Positions 35,400-45,427 of a DNA stretch of 64,000 nt are shown here, piece after piece. How positions within the stretch are numbered: position 1 is the stretch's first letter; every line of letters starts with the position of its first letter. Both the position numbers and the translations under genes were made by a program. The notes beneath the pieces were generated by a model. It was not told the DNA's origin. It worked only from the letters and a program-made list of their open reading frames with translations, and did not search any database. Source of the DNA: UBA4732 sp963823075 (GTDB lineage Bacteria > Planctomycetota > Planctomycetia > Gemmatales > Gemmataceae); assembly GCA_963823075.1 (NCBI GenBank), contig CAWGKE010000023.1, forward strand, positions 248,001 through 312,000, written 5' to 3'.

Positions 35400-36002
35400 T
35401 CAGCCGCGGCTGTATTTGTCGTCCGGCGGCTGGTCCGGCCGTCGGCCGGGCGCCGGCCGCGCCCATTGCCCCCGTGCCATGTCGTCCACATTGGGGACGC
35501 CGCCGCGCGTCTGCTCGCGGTAGGCCAGGGTGAAGTCCTGGCTGATGTTCGTCAGCACGATGGAGTCGTCCGTGATCTCGAAGACGTTGATCTGCGTGAC
35601 GGCCAGGACAATCATCGTGCTGAGCCAGGCCAGGAAGACGATCCCGGCGCCGCTCAGGAGAATGAGTCCGAGCCCCATCAGCGTATCGCGCGCGGGGTTG
35701 CCGCGGTCGTCGCTGCTGACCAGCATAGCGATGGCGCCGACCAGTAGAAGCAGGAACAGGCCCAGCCCGCCGAAGCCGATGAGATAGCGGATCATCCAAT
35801 GGTTCTTGTGCCGCTCGCACAGGGGGATCGGCACGCGCCGCCGCTTGATGAACGCGAACCCGAAGGGGATCATCCGCGCCCAGTAGGGCATCCACGAAAA
35901 CGTCTTCATCGGCCGGGCCGAAGACGGCGCACCGCACCTCATGCACACCTCGGGCAGCACGTCGTCGTCCAGGTCGTAGAAATCCAACCGCACGTCCGCC
36001 AT
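35400..36002 (-). CDS. Hypothetical membrane protein with CxxC motif
   Basis: A 200-residue protein starting at 36002 with GAGAGGAGA upstream. The N-terminal cytosolic part has VCMRCGAPSSARPMKTFSWM (CxxC) and PLCERHKNHW, possibly metal-binding. Two hydrophobic segments lie at about residues 73-92 and 108-133. The C-terminal half may be a small soluble domain, and a proline-rich tail ends RPDQPPDDKYSRG. The layout occurs in planctomycete genomes without known function. Confidence 0.7.
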   Translation of the reverse strand: MADVRLDFYDLDDDVLPEVCMRCGAPSSARPMKTFSWMPYWARMIPFGFAFIKRRRVPIPLCERHKNHWMIRYLIGFGGLGLFLLLLVGAIAMLVSSDDRGNPARDTLMGLGLILLSGAGIVFLAWLSTMIVLAVTQINVFEITDDSIVLTNISQDFTLAYREQTRGGVPNVDDMARGQWARPAPGRRPDQPPDDKYSRG

Positions 36003-36805
36003 GTTAATATCTCCTCTCGGTTATATCGTTGTGGAGCGCCGCGCGCGAGATAGATCGTGGTTTCGTAACGCAGGACCACCCGGCCGTCCCGTTGCCAGTC
36101 CGCGAAGAACCGCCGCAGCGCGTCGGCGAAGGCCTCCGCGGCGGCCGGCTCGCGCGGCGCCCACGACGCAGAGAACGTCCGGCCGAGGGCGCCCTCCTCG
36201 TCGAGTTCCTGGTGATTGCGGAAGACCGTCCGCGATCCGTCGTCGAACAGGGGGCTGTTCAGCAGCGGCTGGCCGGCCTGGCCGCGCGATCCTTCCAGGG
36301 CCGCGTTTTCCGGCGCCGTCCGCACCACGGCCGTGTACGCCGCCGTGCAGGCGTCGGAATCGTCGCGCTCGTTCCACATGAGAGCGACGTGACCGCCCGG
36401 CCGCAGGATGCGATGGAACTCACGCAGGGTCGGTTCCGCGTCGAACCAGTGAAACGCCTGGGCCGACAGCACCGCCGCCGCGACGCCGTCGGGCAGCCCT
36501 GTAGCCTCGGCCCGGCCGGCACGATAGACCGGCGCAGGGCCGGACGGCGCCGCAGCCGCCTCGGCGCAGGCGCGCATCTCGTCGTTCGGCTCGATCCCGA
36601 TCACGGGGACGCCCCGCGCGGCGAAGAGCCGGCTGGAAATGCCGGTGCCGCAGCCCACGTCCACCAGCGTCGTCGCGCCGTCCAGGCCGCAGCGCTCGAT
36701 GATGAAATCCAGCGCCTCGTCTGGGTAGCCGGGCCGGTACTTCGCGTACAGGTCCGACAGGCCAGTGAAGCGGCCGGTGGGGTTGTAGCGGGACAGGTCG
36801 GTCAT
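35939..36805 (-). CDS. Class I SAM-dependent methyltransferase
   Basis: A 288-residue reading frame. FTGLSDLYAKYRPGYPDEAL, then TTLVDVGCGTGISSRLFAAR (motif I), VIGIEPNDEMRACAE (motif II) and AQAFHWFDAEPTLREFHRIL with LRPGGHVALMWNERDDS. It fits the methyltransferase_11 family near Tam/ubiE-like enzymes; the substrate is unknown. The frame overlaps the next gene by 64 bp. A one-base shift in the GCGCGCGGCGC run near 36038 would end the protein ...YLARRSTTI at 36019-36021 instead, before the next gene Shine-Dalgarno, which looks more natural. I keep the open frame as given and note the doubt. Confidence 0.82.
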   Translation of the reverse strand: MTDLSRYNPTGRFTGLSDLYAKYRPGYPDEALDFIIERCGLDGATTLVDVGCGTGISSRLFAARGVPVIGIEPNDEMRACAEAAAAPSGPAPVYRAGRAEATGLPDGVAAAVLSAQAFHWFDAEPTLREFHRILRPGGHVALMWNERDDSDACTAAYTAVVRTAPENAALEGSRGQAGQPLLNSPLFDDGSRTVFRNHQELDEEGALGRTFSASWAPREPAAAEAFADALRRFFADWQRDGRVVLRYETTIYLARGAPQRYNREEILTWRTCGWISTTWTTTCCPRCA

Positions 36806-36823
36806 GACGCCCTCCCGGCGCGG

Positions 36824-37428
36824 TCAGCGGTGCGGATCGACGATCATCGAGAACCCTGGCAGCAGGCGCGTGTTGTAGACACCGCCGAAGGGCACGGTGA
36901 TGCGGTTCTGCCAACGAGCGCCGCGCCGCCTATACACCAGGAGAGTCGGACGGTCGGCGCTCGGCGCGGGTCGATGACCCAGTATTCGCGGATCGACGGC
37001 ACTTCGAGGTACAGCACAGGGTTCCGCACCAAGTCCTTCGCCGGGTCGTCCTCGGAGATCACCTCGGCCACCAGGATGGCGTTAACGTCCTCCCATTGCA
37101 ACGAGTCGATGGGCGAGTCGATCGGGAAGTCGTGGAACGCCGCGATGTCCGGTTCCGGCTCGGTGGGTTCGGCCCGTTCCTCCACCGGCACGGCCGGCCG
37201 GGCGGAGACGTAATTGATTACGTCCGGCCGGCAGCCTGCGTAGTCATCCAGAAGGTGATACAGCCAGGACACGAGCCGGTCATGGGACAACCGAGGCGGC
37301 GGCGACACGTACAGCCTCCCGTCGATGAGTTCGTACCGATGGCCGTTTTGGCAGCGGGCCGCCCGGAACTCTTCCCGCGTCAGCGGCCGGCCGTGGTCCG
37401 CCGGCCCCAGTTTCAGCAATGTCGTCAT
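36824..37428 (-). CDS. Uma2 family (DUF820) putative endonuclease (one-base frameshift)
   Basis: The start at 37428 is MTTLLKLGPADHGRPLTREE. PD-(D/E)xK-fold landmarks are RYELIDGRLYVSPPPRLSHD (Glu and Asp of the active site region), EPEPDIAAFHDF and AILVAEVISEDDPAKDLVRN with Glu, then YLEVPSIREYWVIDPRR. A base is missing near 36945; the repaired end reads DRPTLLVYRRRGARWQNRIT, VPFGGVYNTRLLPGFSMIVD, PHR, with the stop at 36824-36826 and about 201 residues. Uma2 proteins are expanded in cyanobacteria and planctomycetes; nuclease activity is predicted, the role is unclear. Confidence 0.85.
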
Positions 37429-37431
37429 TGG

Positions 37432-37453
37432 TGCTCCCTTACGGTCGCGGCTC
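37432..37453. repeat. Single arm of the GAGCCGCGACCGT-family palindrome
   Basis: GCTCCCTTACGGTCGCGGCT at 37433-37452 matches one arm of the palindromes at 26277, 35341, 48524 and 62861, but no second arm lies nearby. It sits just after the PVC dehydrogenase stop. Confidence 0.7.
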
Positions 37454-37459
37454 GTCCGC

Positions 37460-40400
37460 TTATTGCCCCGGCTCCGACTCCAGGAAGGCGAAGAGGTCCG
37501 CGATCTCCTTTTTCTCCAGCTGATCCAGCAGCCCCTCCGGCATCACCGAAATCAGCGACGTGAACTGCTGGTCCACATCGTCCTTCTTCAGCGTCACCTT
37601 CGTGCCGTCCTTCAGCAGCACCGTGTACACGTCCGCCATGCGGGGACGCCAGGCCCATGATCGTCTGCCCCTGCTTGGTGACGAACTGCGTCGAGCGGTA
37701 CTGGTCGCTGATGACCTTCGACGGGTAATAGATCGACTCCAGGACGTCGGGTCGCTTGAAGCGCTTCGACAGGTTGCTCAGGTCCGGCCCGACGCCCTCG
37801 CCGTCCTTGCCGTACTTGTGGCACTTGATGCACTGGGCCTTCGTGAACACCTCCTTGCCCTTCACTGCATCCCCGGTCTTGCCGTCCTTCTCCGTCAGGA
37901 AGGTCAGCAGTTCGTCGTACTTGTACTTCGAGACGACCGGAGCGTCGCCGGCCACTTCCGGCAGCGGCGGCTCCTTCGGGAACGTCTGGTTGAACCACTT
38001 CGACCAGAACCCGAGTTCCTTCTTCCAGTCGCCGTCGCCGGCACCGAACTGCTTGCCGTTGCTCCAGGCGCGCAGCAGCTCCACCACCTTCCAGCGGTCG
38101 GCCTCGTCCAGCCGCCCGGCCGCCAGCAGCGCGGCGCGGTAGGCGGCCGCGTCGTCCGGCTTCGGCTTCTCCGATTCCTTCTTCAGCGCCGTCACCACCT
38201 TGAACAGCTCTACGACGTTCGGTGAGTTCAGCGCCTCAAGCAGATAGGCCAAGCGGCTGCCAACCGGATCTTTGAGGGCAGTTTCGGCCAGGGCGTCGTC
38301 CGCGGCCCCGCGCGCCTCGCTCCCCGCCGGCAATCGGCGGGCCAGCTCGGCCAGGGCCGACAGCAATTGCGGCTGCCGGTCCTCTTGCAGGCGCCGGGCC
38401 AGCGCGATCGTCACGGTCGGCGTCTTCTCGCCGGAGTTCAGCAGCTCCTCGCGGGCGGCCAGGTCGTAGGCCGCCAGCGTCTCCTTAAAGATGTTCATGA
38501 GGTAGCCGGAAAAACTATCGCCGCCCTTCCAGGCGTGCGTCCCCTCGTACCACTCGGCCACGGCCTTTTTCTGGGCGGGCGTCCAGCCATCGGTGAGGAA
38601 GCGCAAACAGGAGAGATAGTGGATCTGCTGCTGACGGTCCCCCTTTGCGTCGAGCAGCGCCTGAATGATCTTGGCCGTGACGCCGTCGTCCGGCCCTAGC
38701 GTGTTGTCGCGGCGGAGATACGTCAGCACCACGGCCAGCTCGCGGTTGACGCGGCCGTCCTTCGTCGGAAACAGCTCCTCGCACTCCAGGGCGATGCCGC
38801 GAACGCTGCCGGGCCGCTTGTCCGGCGGCGTGTGCAGCAGCGCCAGCTGCACGGTGCGCAGGTATTGCAGCTGCGCCTCGGCGTCCTCGGGCACGCCCTT
38901 GTGCAGATGGTCGAAAATCGGCTCCTCGAAGGGCGCCGCTTGATCGGTCTTGCACAGGGCGACGACGCCCTCCATGAAGATGAGGTCGTTTTCCTCCGTC
39001 CACATGTGCTTCGTCCAGTCCTTGACCGGCAGCCTTTGGAGACACAGGCGGGCGGCGGTGCGGACGAATGGGTCCGGGTCGGCGAGCAGCGGCCACAGGG
39101 CCGGCAGCGGCGCCGGCAGGTTGCAGCGGAGGAGCGCCTCGCAGGCCCGCCGCCGCACGAAGGGGTCGTCGTCCTTGAGGGCCGCGGCCAGGGCCGGCTG
39201 GGCGTCGCGGTCGTTGTTGACGCCGATCAGATAGACGGCCTGGGCGCGGACCTGCGCGTCCCGGTCCAGGATCAGCTGCATCAGGCTGTTCACGTCCAGC
39301 GGCCGGCCGTGCATCTGCAAAAGCATCATCGCCTTGACGCGCTCCGCGGCGGGCCGCGCCGCGTTGCCGATCACGGGGAACAGCTCCTTCGACAGGTCGA
39401 TCTTCTGGTCCCCGATCCACTTGTCCAGCGCCGCCCGGCTCCAGGCGGCCTGCGGCTGCGGCCAGGAGATAGGGGCGAGGTAACTTCGCCCCTACCCGGC
39501 GGCGTCTTGTCCGCTTCCTTCTTGTCGCCGCCGTCGTACACGATGCGGTAGACGCCGCCCTGGGTGTGCCGGCCGCCCATCGTGAAATAGACCGAGCCGT
39601 CCGGGGCGACGCCGATGTCGGTGACGTTCATCGGGGCGCCGGTGCAGAACTTTTCGAGATCCAGTTTATAGGAAGCCCCGTCCGGCTTGAGATGAGCGGC
39701 ATAGATGATACCGAGCGACCAGTCGGCCATCAGGTAGGCGCCCTGGTACTTGGGCGGGAAGGCAGTGTGTTCGTAGAACTCCAGGCCGACCGGCGAGCCG
39801 CGGCCGACGTCGTAAATGGCCGGCAGGCTGTCGATGTAGTAGGCCGGCGTGTTGGCCGAGCCGGTTCGCCAGACGAAGTCGGCGCCGGGCGGGCAATGGT
39901 TGACGCGCACCGGCCGATACCACGGCAGGCCCTCGTCCCCCTCCATGTCGCTGTCGAATGTGAACAGCTCTCCGTTGAGGCTGAAAGCGGCGTCGAACGC
40001 ATTGCGGAAGCCGCAAGCGACCAGCGCCGGGTTCCGGCCGTCGGCGTCGAGCCGCCAAACGCAGCCGCCGGGCGCCAGGATGTTCGCGGCGTGGCCGTAG
40101 GGGTCGTTGAGCCGCGGCAGCAGGGTGTCCTCGGTCGAACCGGGCTGGTCCTGGCCGGGACCCATCTGGCCGTTCGGCCAGCGCCTCAGCGGAGAATTCG
40201 CCGCCAGATTGTCCACCTTCGCCCACGTGTGGTTGCCGTTGACGACGTAGAGGGCGCCGTCCGGCCCGTTGAGGACGGCGTGCGGCCCATGCTCGCCCAT
40301 GCCGCCGTGCTCGCCGTAGCCGGGCACCTTGACCTTGGCGTAGGAGAAGATCAGCGTCGCCTCATCGATCTCATCCTTGCCCTTCGTGTCGCGGCAGCGG

Positions 40401-40852
40401 TAGAGGCCGGCGCCGTGAGGGCCGTCGCCCACCAGCAGCAGCGCGTCGCCGACCCAGCACATGCCCTGGCAGTTCTTGACGATGCTGCAATAGGGCCGGA
40501 CGTTCTGCAACACGCCGTCCTTGTCGGGGTCGGTGCAGAGCAGGACCGGCCCGCCCTCCTGCGAGACGAGCAGCCGGCCCTTGGCGTCGAAGGTCATGTT
40601 GACCAGCGAGAACACGTCCTTGGGGTCGGGGTTCTTCGCCGCCATTTCGACGCGGAAGCCCTCTGGCACGGTGAAGCGGGGAGAAACCACGGAACACACG
40701 GAACACACGGAAAGAAGAGAAGACGAAGCCTCTTGTTTTCTTTCCGTGTGTTCCGTGTGTTCCGTGGTTTGTCGTTCGATCCCAAAGGCCCAGGCGGCAA
40801 GCCCGGCCAAGCACGCGAAGCCGAGCAGCGACGGCGACAGTTTGCGCAACAT
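37460..40852 (-). CDS. PVC-type dehydrogenase with HEAT repeats and haem-binding CxxCH (broken by a palindrome and a base shift)
   Basis: A signal peptide (SLLGFACLAGLAAWAFGIER) is followed by an inserted peptide TTEHTEHTERKQEASSSLLS and VCSVCSVVSP, encoded by a 9-nt-period palindrome. The mature beta-propeller begins FTVPEGFRVEMAAKNPDPKD and runs to YRIVYDGGDKKEADKTPP. There a 29-bp palindrome (39468-39496) interrupts the frame. Afterwards come WPQPQAAWSRAALDKWIGDQ, HEAT repeats, and the cytochrome c motif KAQCIKCHKYGKDGEGVGPD (CxxCH). An extra base near 37641 is needed to reach MADVYTVLLKDGTKVTLKKD and the stop at 37460-37462. Such proteins are typical of planctomycetes and act in the periplasm as predicted sugar or alcohol dehydrogenases. 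Confidence 0.85.
39468..39496. repeat. GTAGGGGCGAGG-family palindrome inserted in the PVC dehydrogenase gene
   Basis: TAGGGGCGAGGTAACTTCGC is the core of a 29-bp element. Removing 39468-39496 joins the flanks in the correct frame (DKTPP to SWPQPQAAWSRAAL), since 29 is not a multiple of three. It is therefore a candidate cause of the frame break. Confidence 0.7.
40684..40770. repeat. 9-nt-period palindrome (ACGGAACAC type) within the PVC dehydrogenase signal region
   Basis: The left arm 40684-40716 (AAACCACGGAACACACGGAA...) pairs with 40736-40770 (...GTGTGTTCCGTGGTTT). It is read in frame between the signal peptide and the mature domain and adds about 31 residues there. Confidence 0.85.
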
Positions 40853-41155
40853 GAGATGCTCCGAGAGGGCCGCCCTGGCGAGCCGGGTCGCGTCAGCGCC
40901 CGGAGGGGGATTTCGGTCGTGGGTGGCTTTCGGCTATTGAACCGCGGGGGTACGGCGCTGACAAGGGTGCGGCGGCCGGGGTCGGAGGACTTTTCCCGGA
41001 GGGAAGGGCAGGGGGTCGGGGCGGGCGGCGCAGTAAGGAGGTTTGGCCCCGACTTTTCCTCTTGTTTCCGCGGGCCGGCGTCGATATGAGAAGGGGACGC
41101 CGCGGCCGCGCGGCGGCAATTCCTCGCGCAAAACCTTTGAGTCATCCAGCAAACG
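40853..41155. other. Intergenic stretch between divergent genes
   Basis: About 300 bp separating the PVC dehydrogenase start (minus) and the outer-membrane-type gene (plus). No gene, repeat or clear promoter could be recognised. Confidence 0.5.
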
Positions 41156-42021
41156 ATGAACACGACGCGCAACCACCACCGGCAGACCCCCTGGATCGCG
41201 CCGGACTGTCGCTGCTCTTCCTTCTGCCGGCGGCGGTGCGGGCGGAAGAGGTCATCGACTGGAGCCGCGATTCCGTCGTGCCGCTCGACCTCAGCGCGGA
41301 CCCGACCGCTTCGACCAGCGCCGTCCGCGCCAACCGCATCCGCCTGTTCGGCATGACGCCCGGCTTTCTGAGCGACCCGATCGGCCTGTCCGATCCGGAC
41401 GAACCGGCGGCGGACGCCGCGGCCGACGCCGGGCCGGACTGGCTGACGGTATCGATGGGGCCTGACAATCCGTTCTTCGACCTGCGCCGGCCCGGCGACC
41501 CCGGCGGCGTGGGCTATTATCGGCTGCATACACAGGTGCAGCTGTTCGACTCGCCGAACACCGGCTGTACCGTCACGTTCCAGGCGGTCAAACCGGCCGG
41601 GCGCGACAACAACGGCCTGGAAGATGGGCCGACGGTGGTTAGCCCGGCGGTTTCGCTTTTCCATTCGCTGGACGACGGGACGGCCATCCAGGGCTTCGTC
41701 GGCAAGAACCTCAACCTAAGCCCCAGCTGGGCGGGTCCGCTGGACCAATCCGTGCAGTACGGCATGGCGGTGCAGCGGCCCCTGCTGTCGGCGGGACCGG
41801 ACGGTTCCGGCGGCCTGTTCGTCTTCGTGGAGGCGCTGGGGACCTACCGCACCGACGGCGCGCCGCCGGCCGTGGGGGCGCCCAACGGCCTGGAGGTGCT
41901 GCCCGGATTGCACTGGCAGATGGCGCCGAACTGGTGGATGTCCGGCGGCGTCGTGCTGCCGATGAACACGACGCCGACCAGCGTGAATCAGTGGCAGATC
42001 ACCTGCTCGTTCCAGTTCTGA
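41156..42021 (+). CDS. Putative outer-membrane beta-barrel protein (one-base frameshift near start)
   Basis: The ATG at 41156 (MNTTRNHHRQTP) joined by one added C in the CCCCC run at about 41192-41196 to LDRAGLSLLFLLPAAVRAEE gives a normal signal peptide. The mature part has alternating hydrophobic strands, for example VGYYRLHTQVQLFDSPNTGC, SVQYGMAVQRPLLSAG and GGLFVFVEALGTYRTDG. It ends WQITCSFQF, with the C-terminal aromatic residue typical of outer-membrane barrels. No named family is recognised; planctomycete conserved hypothetical is the best label. Without the repair, the long frame would begin upstream with a sequence unlike a signal peptide. Confidence 0.65.
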
Positions 42022-42036
42022 TACGCGATCTCGTTC

Positions 42037-42080
42037 AGCCGCGTCGCGCCAGCGGAGCGCTCCGCTGGCGCGACGCGGCT
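42037..42080. repeat. Perfect 44-bp palindrome (GCCGCGTCGCGCC type)
   Basis: 42037-42080 is fully self-complementary, with no loop beyond the central GCGC. The outer sequence CGCGGCTAACC is related to the palindrome at 34031-34096. It lies 16 bp after the barrel gene. Confidence 0.85.
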
Positions 42081-42215
42081 AACCTTCCCACGTCTTCCAT
42101 TTTTCACCGCCCGGATCGGCGCCCTGACCTATAGTTGGCGTGGGAACCAAGCGCCCCCACGACGGGGGCACCTCCTCGCAACGGATGCGATCCACTCCTT
42201 GCGCCGGGCTGCACC

Positions 42216-43139
42216 ATGACCCAAACGCTTTCCGCCCCATCCAAACAGGCCCCCGTTCCGGCGCCGGTCCAGGGGCCGTTCCTTCTGCTTGACCGCGACG
42301 CCTTCCTGCCGTGCTTCAACACCCGAGCCTGCTTCGTCCGCCACCAGCTCACCGACCACCCGCTCCTCGCCCTGCCGCGCCTGCTGGAATTGGCGCGACA
42401 ACTGCCGCAGAAGTACGTGCGCATCAACTCCGGGGCGGTGGCCGTGAACGCCACGCCCGCCGAGATCCCGGGCACTGGCCTGTCCACGGACGACAGCTTC
42501 CGGCGCATCGAAGACACCAACACGCGGATCATGCTCAAGCACATCGAGCTGGATCCCGAGTATCGGGACCTCTTGCACGCCTGCCTCGGCGAGGTCGAAG
42601 CGCTGGGCCATCCCGATACGCGCCGCGTCCAGAGCCGCGTCGGCTACGTATTCATCTCCGCCCCGAATCAAGTGACGCCCTACCACATGGACCCGGAGAT
42701 CAATTTCCTGCTCCAGGTCCGAGGCAAGAAGACCTTCCACGTCCTGCCGGGATACGACCGAACGATTCTGTCCGAGGAGGACATCGAGCTGTTCTACTCC
42801 GGCAAGCACGACCACCTGACGTTCAAGGAAGAGTGGAAGGGCCGGGCGACGCCCTTTGAGATGGCGCCGGGCAACGGCGTTCACATCCCGGTCAACCACC
42901 CCCACTGGGTGACGACCGAAAACGAAGTGACGATCTCGTTCGCCCTGACAACCGAGACGGCATCGACGAAGCGGCGCGGCGGCATCTATGCGATGAACCA
43001 CCAGCTGCGGCGGCGCGGTCTGAAGCCGGTCCCGTTCGGCCGTTCCCCCGTGCGCGACTTCTTCAAATATCAGGGATATCGCCTATGGCAAGGTCTCCGA
43101 AGCTTGCGGCCGGGCGCCCCGAAGGAACACAATCATTGA
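42216..43139 (+). CDS. Cupin/JmjC-like iron-dependent oxygenase
   Basis: A 307-residue protein. The cupin core has VGYVFISAPNQVTPYHMDPE with the H-x-D pair, NFLLQVRGKKTFHVLPGYDR, and the third ligand region MAPGNGVHIPVNHPHWVTTE. H-x-D...H is the Fe(II)/2-oxoglutarate facial triad of cupin_8/JmjC proteins. The ATG at 42216 was chosen because MTQTLSAPSK starts a normal N-terminus. It overlaps the next gene by TTGA if the TTG at 43136 is used, so the two are probably coupled. With the acyltransferase that follows it may hydroxylate or modify a small molecule or lipid intermediate. Confidence 0.82.
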   Translation: MTQTLSAPSKQAPVPAPVQGPFLLLDRDAFLPCFNTRACFVRHQLTDHPLLALPRLLELARQLPQKYVRINSGAVAVNATPAEIPGTGLSTDDSFRRIEDTNTRIMLKHIELDPEYRDLLHACLGEVEALGHPDTRRVQSRVGYVFISAPNQVTPYHMDPEINFLLQVRGKKTFHVLPGYDRTILSEEDIELFYSGKHDHLTFKEEWKGRATPFEMAPGNGVHIPVNHPHWVTTENEVTISFALTTETASTKRRGGIYAMNHQLRRRGLKPVPFGRSPVRDFFKYQGYRLWQGLRSLRPGAPKEHNH

Positions 43140-44364
43140 TCGAGCGGAACGAACCGCTTTCTCCGGGGCCGCCGCCCACCGCGTCGGCCCCGGCCCTTTC
43201 GTGGACCGTCGTGGACGACCCGGCGGAGGCGGAGCGCCTCCGGCCGGCGTGGTCTGATCTGCTGAACCGCAGCGCGCGGCCGGGGCTGAGCCTGACGCCC
43301 GACTGGCTGCTGACTTGGTGGAGCGTGTACGGCCCGCTGCAAGGCCGCCGGCTGCGCCTGGTGCTGTTCCACGACGCCGGCCGGCTGGTCGGCCTGGCGC
43401 CGCTGGCGCGCCGGCGGCACTGGCATCGCGGCGTCGTGCTGTTGCGCCGTCTCGAATGGCTGGCGTCCGGCGAGCGCGAGGGCCACGGACTCTGCTCCAA
43501 TCATTTGAACGCGATCGCCGAGCGCGGCGCCGAGGAGGCGGTCGCGCGGGGTCTGGCGTCGGCCGTCGCGTCGGGGCGCTGGGAACCTGGGATGAGATCG
43601 TCCTGCCCATGATGGACGGCGACGGCCCGATGCCCGCGCTGCTCGCCGCCGCGTTCCGCGGCGTCGGCCTGGCCGTCGAGACGATCGAGACGGCCCGCGC
43701 CCCTTACGTCCCACTGCCGGCGACTTGGGAACAGTATCTCGCCGGCCTTACCTCCAGCCGCCGCCGCCACCTGACGCGCTCGCTGCGGGCCTTCGAGGAG
43801 TGGGCGGGGGGCGAGGCGCGCCTGGAACACGCCGCCGACCCGGCCGGCCTGGAACGCGGCAAGCAGGCGCTGGTCCGGCTGCACCACGCCCGATGGGAAG
43901 GGGGTGGCGAAGCCGGCGTCTTCCGATCTCCGCATTATCTCCAGTTCCACGACGCGATGATGCGCCGGCTGCTGGAGCGCGGCGACCTGGAGTTGCTATG
44001 GCTGGTGGTGCGCGGCGAGCCGGCCGCGGCCCTGTACGCCATGACCTGCGGCGGCACGGTCTATGCGTATCAGACGGGCCGGCGGCTGGACGTGCCGCCG
44101 GGCGTGCGGCCGGGCGGCGTGATCCTGGCGTACGCCATCCGCCGGGCCATCGAGGCGGGGCGGCGCGAGTTCGACCTGCTGGCCGACGAGGCGCCCTACA
44201 AGCTCCAGCTGGCCCCGGCGGTGCGGCCGCTCGTTCAGATTCGGATTGCACGACCGGGGCTTCGAGAAGCGGCGCGCCGTCTGATGGAACGCTGTGTGGA
44301 GTCCGTCCGGCCGCTGCGACGGGCGCTCGGCCGACGGGCCGCAGAAAGCCCGAAGGATGAATGA
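43136..44364 (+). CDS. FemAB/CelD-type acyl (aminoacyl) transferase, GNAT fold (one-base frameshift)
   Basis: A TTG start at 43136 overlaps the cupin stop (TTGA) and has AAGGA upstream; an ATG at 43085 is an alternative. The first part, SWTVVDDPAEAERLRPAWSD then TPDWLLTWWSVYGPLQGRRL and LAPLARRRHW, is the BioF2-like/CelD N-terminal half. Adding one base near 43584 continues to TWDEIVLPMMDGDGPMPALL, TSSRRRHLTRSLRAFEEWAG, and the second GNAT half GEPAAALYAMTCGGTVYAYQ, PGGVILAYAIRRAIEAGRRE, FDLLADEAPYK. Such enzymes acylate polysaccharide precursors or lipids. It lies between the cupin and the convergent deacetylase. Confidence 0.82.
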
Positions 44365-44375
44365 TGACCGCCTGC

Positions 44376-45296
44376 TCACGCCGGCGGAGGAAGCGCTTCG
44401 CCGCCCACGGCGGCGGGCGCCGATAGTTCGCCGAGTCGCTGTTCCGGCGAATGCGGTTGTACGGGACCGCGTTTGAGCGCGTAAAACCAGTCGAGACAGC
44501 CGCGGAGATGCAGCTCCAAGTTGAGCATTATTCTCTGGTAACAGGGCGATGAGTCGCGCGGCAGCATCCGGCTATCGACGCCGGGACGGACGAAGCCGCC
44601 GTAGCCCGACAGGCAGCCGTCGTAGCCCGCCTCCTCGACCAGGGCGGCCGCCTCCGGCCGGAAGTTGCATTTCCCACCGAACGGATAGGCGAACCAGCGC
44701 ACGCGCCGGTTGAGCTGCCGTTCCAGCTCCGCCTTCGACTCGTAAATCTCCTGTCGCGCCTCTTCATAGGGCGCCGTGCCAAGGTCCGGGTGACTGACGG
44801 TGTGCGAGCCGATCTCGTGACCCATCGCGGCCATCTCGCGCACGTCGTCCCAGGTGAGGTTGGGCATGGACGGCAGGCCGCGGTCCCAGGGGAAGACGTG
44901 CTGTGTGCCGACGAATTCAGTCGGCACGAAGAACGCGGCGGGCAGGCCGTGTTCGGTCAGGACGCGGGCGGCGAACAGGTTGTCGCGGTAGCAATCGTCG
45001 AAGGTGACGGCCACGGTGCGCGGCGGCATGTCCCGGCCGGAGCGGGCCGCGTCAAACACCTCGGCCAGCGGCACGACGTGGAAACGGCGACGCAGCAGGC
45101 CGCACAGCGCTCGGAAGCGGCCGGTGGAGACGGTCAGCCCGTCCTCGGGGATCTGGTCGGTGACGCGGTGGAAAAGGAGGACGACCATGAAGCGCCGGCC
45201 GGCCCGCTGCGCCATCCACTCCTGGATGCGGGCGGCGCCCGAATACAGGTAGGCCGCGCACAGGGCGGATTTCGTCCAGGTCTTTAAGCAATTCAT
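44376..45296 (-). CDS. Polysaccharide deacetylase family protein
   Basis: A 306-residue NodB-type deacetylase. VVLLFHRVTDQ, TVAVTFDDCYRDNLFAARVL (motif TFDD, metal and catalytic Asp), GHEIGSHTVSHPDLGTAPYE (HTxSHP, metal His residues), VRWFAYPFGGKCNFRPEAAA and EEAGYDGCLSGYGG complete the family motifs. It would remove N- or O-acetyl groups from sugars in envelope or lipid-linked glycans. A hydrophobic N-terminus (SALCAAYLYSGAARI) may anchor it. It is last in the minus-strand series starting at the sigma-54 activator. Confidence 0.9.
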   Translation of the reverse strand: MNCLKTWTKSALCAAYLYSGAARIQEWMAQRAGRRFMVVLLFHRVTDQIPEDGLTVSTGRFRALCGLLRRRFHVVPLAEVFDAARSGRDMPPRTVAVTFDDCYRDNLFAARVLTEHGLPAAFFVPTEFVGTQHVFPWDRGLPSMPNLTWDDVREMAAMGHEIGSHTVSHPDLGTAPYEEARQEIYESKAELERQLNRRVRWFAYPFGGKCNFRPEAAALVEEAGYDGCLSGYGGFVRPGVDSRMLPRDSSPCYQRIMLNLELHLRGCLDWFYALKRGPVQPHSPEQRLGELSAPAAVGGEALPPPA

Positions 45297-45427
45297 GGGG
45301 GATCACGACGGTGTGGGGCGGCGGTGGGGCCGCCGCGGAAATCGGGGGACGCCGCTAGGAAACCCTAGGTCAGAATCGGGGCCGTCGCAACCACGCCTTC
45401 ATTCAACCGCCCGCGTCATCGGAATTT

